This document shows, piece after piece, positions 54,736 through 59,688 of a stretch of 59,688 nucleotides of DNA. The notes under the pieces were generated by a model. That model was not told the origin of the DNA, did no database searches, and was given only the letters and a program-made list of their open reading frames with translations. Source of the DNA: Oscillospiraceae bacterium (lineage in GTDB: Bacteria > Bacillota > Clostridia > Oscillospirales > Oscillospiraceae). How positions within the stretch are numbered: the first letter of the stretch is position 1; every line of letters begins with the position of its first letter. The DNA is taken from positions 1 through 59,688 of the forward strand of contig CACXMX010000004.1 of the NCBI GenBank assembly GCA_902768805.1. The letters run 5' to 3'. The position numbers and the translations under genes were made by a program.

Positions 54736-55353
54736 ATGAAGGCGCTGCTTCGAAAAGATCTCTATACAACCGTGGGTTCCCTTCGCATGATCTTCCTGAT
54801 CATGGCGATATTCGCCGTCGTTACGGTATTTGCGGAGAACACCGGGTTCTATGTTCCGTATCTGGTGGTCCTGCCCTCGACGCTCGGCTCCACGCTGATC
54901 AATCTGGACACCCGGGAAAAATGGGACCGCTTTGCCCTCACCCTCCCGGTGAGCCGCAGGACGGTGATCGGCGCGCGCTATGTGTTCATGCTGCTGCTGA
55001 TCCTTTTCGGCACGGCGACAGGCGCGGCGTGCTTTGCGCTGCGAACGGTGCGGGGCTTTGAGAGCGGCGGGATCATTGAGGCCGTGGCGGTGTGCATGGC
55101 GGCCGCTCTGACAGTCCCTTCGGTGCTGCTTCCGGTGGCCTATAAATTCGGCGCGGACAAGGGCCGCTATATCGTGATCTTCCTGATCATGGGACTGATG
55201 ATCGGCCTGATGTCCCTCGCGGGCGAAAACTTCGATCTGTCGGGGCTGCCGCTTCGGATCCCGGCCTGGACGCTCACACTGGCCGCCGCCGGACTCTTCG
55301 CTCTCTCATGGGCCGTATCCGTGAGGATATACGAGAAAAAAGAGATCGGATAG
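54736..55353 (+). CDS. ABC-2 type permease
   Basis: A 205-residue protein with six spans. The N-terminal MKALLRKDLYTTVG amphipathic start and TREKWDRFALTLPVSRRTVIGARYV are typical of the ABC2_membrane_5 group. It forms an exporter with the adjoining ATPase; the cargo (peptide, antibiotic or lipid) is not visible. It starts at the base after the ATPase stop. Confidence 0.88.
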   Translation: MKALLRKDLYTTVGSLRMIFLIMAIFAVVTVFAENTGFYVPYLVVLPSTLGSTLINLDTREKWDRFALTLPVSRRTVIGARYVFMLLLILFGTATGAACFALRTVRGFESGGIIEAVAVCMAAALTVPSVLLPVAYKFGADKGRYIVIFLIMGLMIGLMSLAGENFDLSGLPLRIPAWTLTLAAAGLFALSWAVSVRIYEKKEIG

Positions 55354-55389
55354 AGCCCTCCGGAGACATCGATCACCCATCACGCTCGC

Positions 55390-55421
55390 CCGGACCGCCG
55401 CTGATGCTGCGGTCCGGTTTT
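55390..55421 (+). terminator. Terminator of the GntR-ABC operon
   Basis: A 9-bp stem (55390-55398 with 55109 equivalent at 55409-55417) followed by TTTT. The rest of the gap to 55601 has no gene that I can support. An AT-rich patch near 55530-55570 may hold the next promoter. Confidence 0.7.
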
Positions 55422-55601
55422 CCTGTATAAAGCGGCATTGCGGGGCAGCGGCATACCGTACAATCTCCCGGTTTTGTTCGGTACGGAACGGCAGGAACGC
55501 ACTGACCATTCCGCTTTTGCGCGGGATAGCTTATGATAACTCCGGACAAAGTGTTTTGAAACAAATAATCTGTTCCGAAATCCGGCCGGAGGTGGTATAC
55601 T

Positions 55602-57455
55602 TTGAGCAGATGGCTTGAAAACGAGACCAAACTGACATCGGCATTCGCGCTGATCTCCGCGGTTTCCCTTATTCTGAGCATCACCGGCGTGATGAAGGAC
55701 GTTCTGCCGTTCGATATCGCGTGGGCGGCGATCATCCTGTGCGGCGTGCCGATCCTTGTCGGCGCTTTCCGGGGCGTGGTATTTGAGCACGATATAAAGG
55801 CGGATGTCCTGGTGGCCATGGCCCTTGTCGCTTCCGTCGTCACCGGAGAGTTCTTCGCGGCCGGCGAGGTGGCGCTGATCATGCAGATCGGCTCTCTTCT
55901 GGAGGATTATACCTCCGGCAAGGCCCGTGAGAGCATAGAGAAGCTCATCCGTCTGAGCCCGCAGAAGGCCCACGTGATACGCGAAGGGGAAGAGTGCGAA
56001 GTCCCCGTCGAGGAGATCCGCGTCGGCGATATGATCCGCGTGCTGGCGGGAGAGACGATCCCCGCGGACGGTACGATCACGGAAGGGGAAACGACCGTGG
56101 ACCAGTCCGTCATGACGGGGGAGAGCATCCCCGTGGACAAAGGGGCCGGCGACACGGTCAGCAGCGGGACGGTCAACCGCTTCGGCACGTTCCTGATGAG
56201 GGCCGACCGGGAAAGCGGAGATTCCGCGCTGCAGAGGATGATCCGTCTGGCCGAGGAGGCGGAGGAGAACAAGGCGCCCGTCGTGACCCTCGCCGACAAA
56301 TGGGCGACACGGCTCGTGGCGGCGGCGTTCGCCTGCGCTGTCGCGACCTGGATCTTTACGGGAGAATTCATGAGAGCGGTGACGGTGCTGGTGGTATTCT
56401 GCCCCTGCGCCTTCATCCTGGCCACCCCCACGGCGATCCTGGCGGGGATAGGAAACGCCGCCCGGTACGGCATGATCATCCGCTCCGGAGACGCGCTCGA
56501 GCGGCTCTCAAAGATCAAAAGGGTCGCCTTCGACAAGACCGGGACCCTTACCGTGGGAAAACCCCGGGTCACCGAGGTCGTCAGCCTGAGCGGGGGATTC
56601 GGAAAAGAAGACATCCATCGCCTCGCGGCGTCCGCCGAGAAGCTCTCCGAGCATCCTCTCGGCATGGCGATCGCGGAGAGCTGGGACGGCGCCCTCCCGA
56701 AGGCGGAGAACTTCAGGATGATCGCCGGGCGCGGGATCTCCGCGCGGGTCGAGGGCAGAAACGTGCTGGCGGGCAAGGCGGACTTCATGCGCGCGGAAGG
56801 CGTGGAGCTGCCGGCTGCCGATGACCGAGCGGAACGCTGCTATCGGTCCGGGGCTACGGTGATCTGGCTCGCCGTCGACGGGGAGCCGGCGGGATTCCTT
56901 GCTCTGGCGGACGAGGTCCGCCCGGACGCGGCGTCTGTCGTGGGGAGACTGCTGGAAGAAAACGTGACGCCGATGCTCCTGACCGGCGACAACGCGCGCG
57001 CCGCCGAGACGATAGCCGCCCGGGTCGGGATCACCGACGTGCGTTCCGAACTGCTTCCCGAGGACAAGATGGAGATCATCAGGCAGTACGCGCTCGGCGC
57101 CGAGCCGATCTGCATGATCGGCGACGGCGTGAACGACGCTCCCGCGCTGACCGCGGCGGACGCCGGGATCGCCATGGGCGGGATCGGCAGCGATATCGCC
57201 ATCGAGTCCGCGGACGCCGTGCTGGTGAGCGACGATATCAAGCGCGTGCCTTATCTGCTGTCTCTGACGAAAAAGGTCATGCAGAAGGTGAAAACCAACA
57301 TTATCGCGTCCATGATCATCAACATCACGGCGGTCGTCCTGTCGGCGGCGGGGGTGCTGACTCCGGTCACGGGGGCGCTGTGGCACAACTTCGGATCGGT
57401 GTTCGTGGTGGTCAACGCGGCGATGCTGCTGCGATACCGCGATGAAAAGGAGTAG
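55602..57455 (+). CDS. P1B-type heavy-metal ATPase
   Basis: A 617-residue protein starting at TTG 55602, nine bases after GGAGG. There is no N-terminal HMA domain. The actuator has TGES, the channel motif is CPC (267-269), the phosphorylation site is DKTGT (D311), the SEHPLG histidine is present and the hinge is GDGVNDAP. The last span reads ALWHNFGSVFVVVNA, unlike the copper-type Met/Ser motif, so Zn, Cd, Co or Mn export is more likely than copper. Specificity is inferred. A TetR gene follows 8 bases later. Confidence 0.9.
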   Translation: MSRWLENETKLTSAFALISAVSLILSITGVMKDVLPFDIAWAAIILCGVPILVGAFRGVVFEHDIKADVLVAMALVASVVTGEFFAAGEVALIMQIGSLLEDYTSGKARESIEKLIRLSPQKAHVIREGEECEVPVEEIRVGDMIRVLAGETIPADGTITEGETTVDQSVMTGESIPVDKGAGDTVSSGTVNRFGTFLMRADRESGDSALQRMIRLAEEAEENKAPVVTLADKWATRLVAAAFACAVATWIFTGEFMRAVTVLVVFCPCAFILATPTAILAGIGNAARYGMIIRSGDALERLSKIKRVAFDKTGTLTVGKPRVTEVVSLSGGFGKEDIHRLAASAEKLSEHPLGMAIAESWDGALPKAENFRMIAGRGISARVEGRNVLAGKADFMRAEGVELPAADDRAERCYRSGATVIWLAVDGEPAGFLALADEVRPDAASVVGRLLEENVTPMLLTGDNARAAETIAARVGITDVRSELLPEDKMEIIRQYALGAEPICMIGDGVNDAPALTAADAGIAMGGIGSDIAIESADAVLVSDDIKRVPYLLSLTKKVMQKVKTNIIASMIINITAVVLSAAGVLTPVTGALWHNFGSVFVVVNAAMLLRYRDEKE

Positions 57456-57463
57456 GAGACAGA

Positions 57464-58018
57464 ATGGACAGACGCCGGCAGAAAACCAGAAAAGCCGTGT
57501 TCGCCGCTTTCGAGGATCTGGTTTCGAAAAAGCGCTACGCGCAGATCACCGTCCAGGATATCATAGATCGGGCGGACATCGGCCGCTCAACGTTCTATGC
57601 CCATTTTGAGACGAAGGACAGCGTGCTCGACGCCATATGCACGGATCTGTTTTCCCATATTTTTGATGAAAACCCGGGCAGAGAGGCCGATCACGACTTC
57701 TCGCACTCTCCCAACACGCTCACCGAGAGGCTGACCCATATCCTTTTTCATCTGAAGGAGGATCAGAAGCGGTTCGGAAGGCTGTTTTCCGGAGAAAGCG
57801 CGGAGCTGTTCTGGGAGTACTTCCGGCGGTGGTTTGAAAGAGAACTCGGAGACGAGATCCGTGAAAAGCTGAAAACAAAAAGGATCTCCGTACCGGAGAA
57901 GCTGTACACGGGCCTGTATTCCGGGACCTTCATAGAGACCGTGAAGTGGTGGTTCGCGGACGGATGCCGGGATACGCCGGAAACGGTCGAGCGGTATTTT
58001 GAGGATATCCTCTCCTGA
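57464..58018 (+). CDS. TetR-family regulator
   Basis: A 184-residue protein. The N-terminal HTH (ITVQDIIDRADIGRSTFYAHF, about 28-48) is typical, and the C-terminal helices resemble TetR_C_7-type domains (YSGTFIETVKWWF). It is cotranscribed with the metal ATPase and probably regulates it, which is unusual for a P1B pump. The ribosome site is AAAGGAG. Confidence 0.88.
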   Translation: MDRRRQKTRKAVFAAFEDLVSKKRYAQITVQDIIDRADIGRSTFYAHFETKDSVLDAICTDLFSHIFDENPGREADHDFSHSPNTLTERLTHILFHLKEDQKRFGRLFSGESAELFWEYFRRWFERELGDEIREKLKTKRISVPEKLYTGLYSGTFIETVKWWFADGCRDTPETVERYFEDILS

Positions 58019-58057
58019 ACCGGAAAAGGCTCACGCCCGGATCGAAGAAGAAAACCG

Positions 58058-58092
58058 AAAAGAGGATCTGCCCGGCGCAGATCCTCTTTTTC
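58058..58092. terminator. Bidirectional terminator between TetR and MoxR genes
   Basis: A 14-bp perfect stem (58058-58071 with 58077-58090) with AAAA and TTTT ends, serving both convergent genes. Confidence 0.88.
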
Positions 58093-58101
58093 TTAACGTG
58101 A

Positions 58102-59541
58102 TCATTCCTCTTTCAGAAGCTCCCTGCCGTAGCGCAGCCAGGGCTCGCACTCATAGTCTCTGAGCAGCTCCGAGAGAGCCTCGTCGCCCCCGAGATCCGT
58201 GGTAAGGTACAGCAGGGCGCTGCGGCCGCGCGGACACAGCTCCAGGACCCGGTACGCCTCGCCGATATCGGCGAGGATCCTTTTTGCCTCCGCATCCAGC
58301 CGTGTCCGCTCTTCGTCGATCAGGCGGCGTTCATAAACGGAGAAGGGTTCGCTCTTTCCGCTTTTGAGCCAGCTGCCGGCGTCGCGCTCGAGGGTGTCGA
58401 GCACCCGGCGCTCCCGGAACTCCTCCTCCGGCCTGATCACGCCGTGCGCGGCGCGCACATCCAGCTCACCGCGGCGGGCGCGGAAATAGGCGTCTTTTTT
58501 CATCTCATCTTCAAAATCACACTCAGCGAGCGCGGGACGCAGCTGTTCCTCCCGCCGCTCCAGGGTCCGCATCGCCTCAAAACGTTCCCGGCCGGCGGAC
58601 CGGATCGGATTGAAGAGCATGGCGGCTGCCGCCATGCACTCGGTGGCGGAGAAGGACGCGAGCTTTTCCGGGTCCGAGGCAAGGCGGTCCGCAAGGGAGC
58701 CCTCGCCGCTGAAATGGCGGAACAGGTCGTAGTACAGCGCGAAGGAGCGGGCTATCTCGTCGTGCTGGAGATACTGAAGGAAGAACTCCTCGTCGACGCT
58801 CTCCCCCTCCTCCTCATAGGAGAGAAGGATGCAGCTCAGATCCTCCCAGCCCCTGGCCGTGACGAACAGCCGGCCGCGGTCAGAGTCGGTAATGTTGTAA
58901 AAGTGCTCGGGATAGACCGTGAGGTAGGTGCGTATCACCGGATGGATGTTCTGCCGGAGAGCGTATGCCTGCCACACGGAGAGGTCCGCGGCGATATCCA
59001 TGTTTTTGACGCGGTCCAGAGTGGCCATGTCCAGCTCCCGGACGGATTTGTTATACTCGGGCGGGTTGCCCGCGGCGACGATCATCCAGTCCGGGGGAAG
59101 CCGGTGAGTGCCGAAGGTCTTGTTCTGCAGGAGCTGCAGCATCACGGGAGCGAGCGTTTCGGAGACGCAGTTGATCTCGTCGAGAAACAGGATCCCGGCG
59201 GTTTTTCCCGTGGCGGCCATGTAATCGTAAATGGAGGCTACGATCTCGCTCATCGTGTACTCGGTGACGGAATACTCCCGCCCGCCGTAGTCGCGCCTGG
59301 AGATGAACGGCAGACCTATGGCGCTCTGCCGCGTGTGATGGGTCATGGAATAGGCCACCAGCCCCGCGCCGGTCTCCTCGGCGATCTGACGCATGATGGC
59401 GGTTTTCCCGATGCCCGGCGGCCCTATGAGCAGGATGGGCCGCTGCTTGTCGGGGCTGATGCGGTACTCGCCGTCGTCCCGGCGCGCCGTATAGGCGCGG
59501 AACGTGCGGATGATCTCGTATTTGGCTTGCTGTATGTTCAT
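58102..59541 (-). CDS. MoxR-type AAA+ ATPase (second in window)
   Basis: A 479-residue protein. Walker A is GPPGIGKT (40-47), Walker B LFLDEIN (D121, E122), sensor 1 is VAAGNPP, and the arginine region is TLDRVKN. The C-terminal 200 residues are a charged helical extension not seen in the first MoxR gene. The ribosome site is CGGAG. Its likely VWA-like partner lies directly upstream on the same strand (59557 onward). The pair would remodel an unknown client. Confidence 0.87.
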   Translation of the reverse strand: MNIQQAKYEIIRTFRAYTARRDDGEYRISPDKQRPILLIGPPGIGKTAIMRQIAEETGAGLVAYSMTHHTRQSAIGLPFISRRDYGGREYSVTEYTMSEIVASIYDYMAATGKTAGILFLDEINCVSETLAPVMLQLLQNKTFGTHRLPPDWMIVAAGNPPEYNKSVRELDMATLDRVKNMDIAADLSVWQAYALRQNIHPVIRTYLTVYPEHFYNITDSDRGRLFVTARGWEDLSCILLSYEEEGESVDEEFFLQYLQHDEIARSFALYYDLFRHFSGEGSLADRLASDPEKLASFSATECMAAAAMLFNPIRSAGRERFEAMRTLERREEQLRPALAECDFEDEMKKDAYFRARRGELDVRAAHGVIRPEEEFRERRVLDTLERDAGSWLKSGKSEPFSVYERRLIDEERTRLDAEAKRILADIGEAYRVLELCPRGRSALLYLTTDLGGDEALSELLRDYECEPWLRYGRELLKEE

Positions 59542-59556
59542 ATCCGTTCTCCGATC

Positions 59557-59688
59557 TTATGGTTCCAGACACAGAGGGGTGATCCAGCCGGGCAGGTTCA
59601 CGCGCAGGGATTCGCGGTCGGGGAAAATAAAGGCCACGTCGTAATCCGGGCCCCGGTGAGGATAGGCTCCGTCGCCGTCGGTAAAGTA
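59557..59688 (-). CDS. C-terminal end of a VWA-like (DUF2201-type) protein, cut by the window
   Basis: The minus strand is open from the window edge to a TAA at 59557-59559, giving 43 residues. YFTDGDGAYPHRGPDYDVAF is the last VWA-like strand with the (V/F)TDG(D/E)G motif seen in DUF2201 proteins that pair with MoxR ATPases. The rest lies beyond the window. It ends 15 bases before the MoxR start codon, so the two form an operon. Confidence 0.75.
   Translation of the reverse strand, partial: YFTDGDGAYPHRGPDYDVAFIFPDRESLRVNLPGWITPLCLEP

Overview
The window is GC-rich, densely packed bacterial DNA. It carries a T-box leader before alaS, a PyrR-type attenuator before the pyrimidine genes, an RNase M5-like Toprim gene, paired M42 peptidases and many TTG/GTG starts behind strong GGAGG ribosome binding sites. 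Together with an anaerobe's gene set (flavodiiron protein, pentahaem nitrite reductase, UroD-like methyltransferases), this points to a high-GC member of the Clostridia (Bacillota), probably gut-associated. That assignment is inference from gene content, not from a marker tree.

Layout. 1-3600: a damaged UroD/MtaA-family gene, an AlkZ-related conserved gene, a candidate 26-residue membrane peptide and an O-antigen-ligase-like membrane protein. 3566-11548: T-box, alaS, HIT protein, comEC, holA, an RNase M5-like gene and nrdR. 11700-15121: nrfA with its own cytochrome c maturation pair resB-ccsA. 15390-18921: a MATE pump divergent from a small unknown gene, then a CstA-family transporter. 19010-23769: unknown membrane protein, MoxR ATPase, VWA protein and mtnA. 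24050-24405 (-): RNase P RNA. 24446-31221: murD, two M42 peptidases, a PLP enzyme of the aluminium-resistance type and ligA. 31307-33657: a second UroD-like gene (-) and a ZIP metal transporter. 33814-38400: a GT-B-like protein, GPH sugar symporter and GH36 alpha-galactosidase cassette. 38569-41128: a flippase-like protein, pssA and psd (phosphatidylethanolamine synthesis). 41176-50675: pyrC-carB-pyrK-pyrD-pyrF-HAD-pyrE-pyrB-pyrI under a PyrR-type leader, with carB broken by an apparent deletion of about 77 bases and no carA. 50712-58018: methyltransferase, flavodiiron protein (-), CsoR-type regulator, a GntR-ABC-permease operon and a P1B metal ATPase with TetR. 58102-59688 (-): a second MoxR gene and the tail of its VWA-like partner.

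The most unusual feature is a family of about 220-235-base structured repeats present three times (15169-15389 on -, 23770-24004 on +, 53183-53410 on +). Each copy lies in the same orientation as the gene before it, between that gene's stop codon and a strong intrinsic terminator, so it should be transcribed as a structured 3' UTR. The arms of its hairpins include a compensatory base change between copies. I cannot match it to a named RNA or repeat family. Two genes (the first UroD gene and carB) carry slippage-type lesions that could be real mutations or assembly errors.
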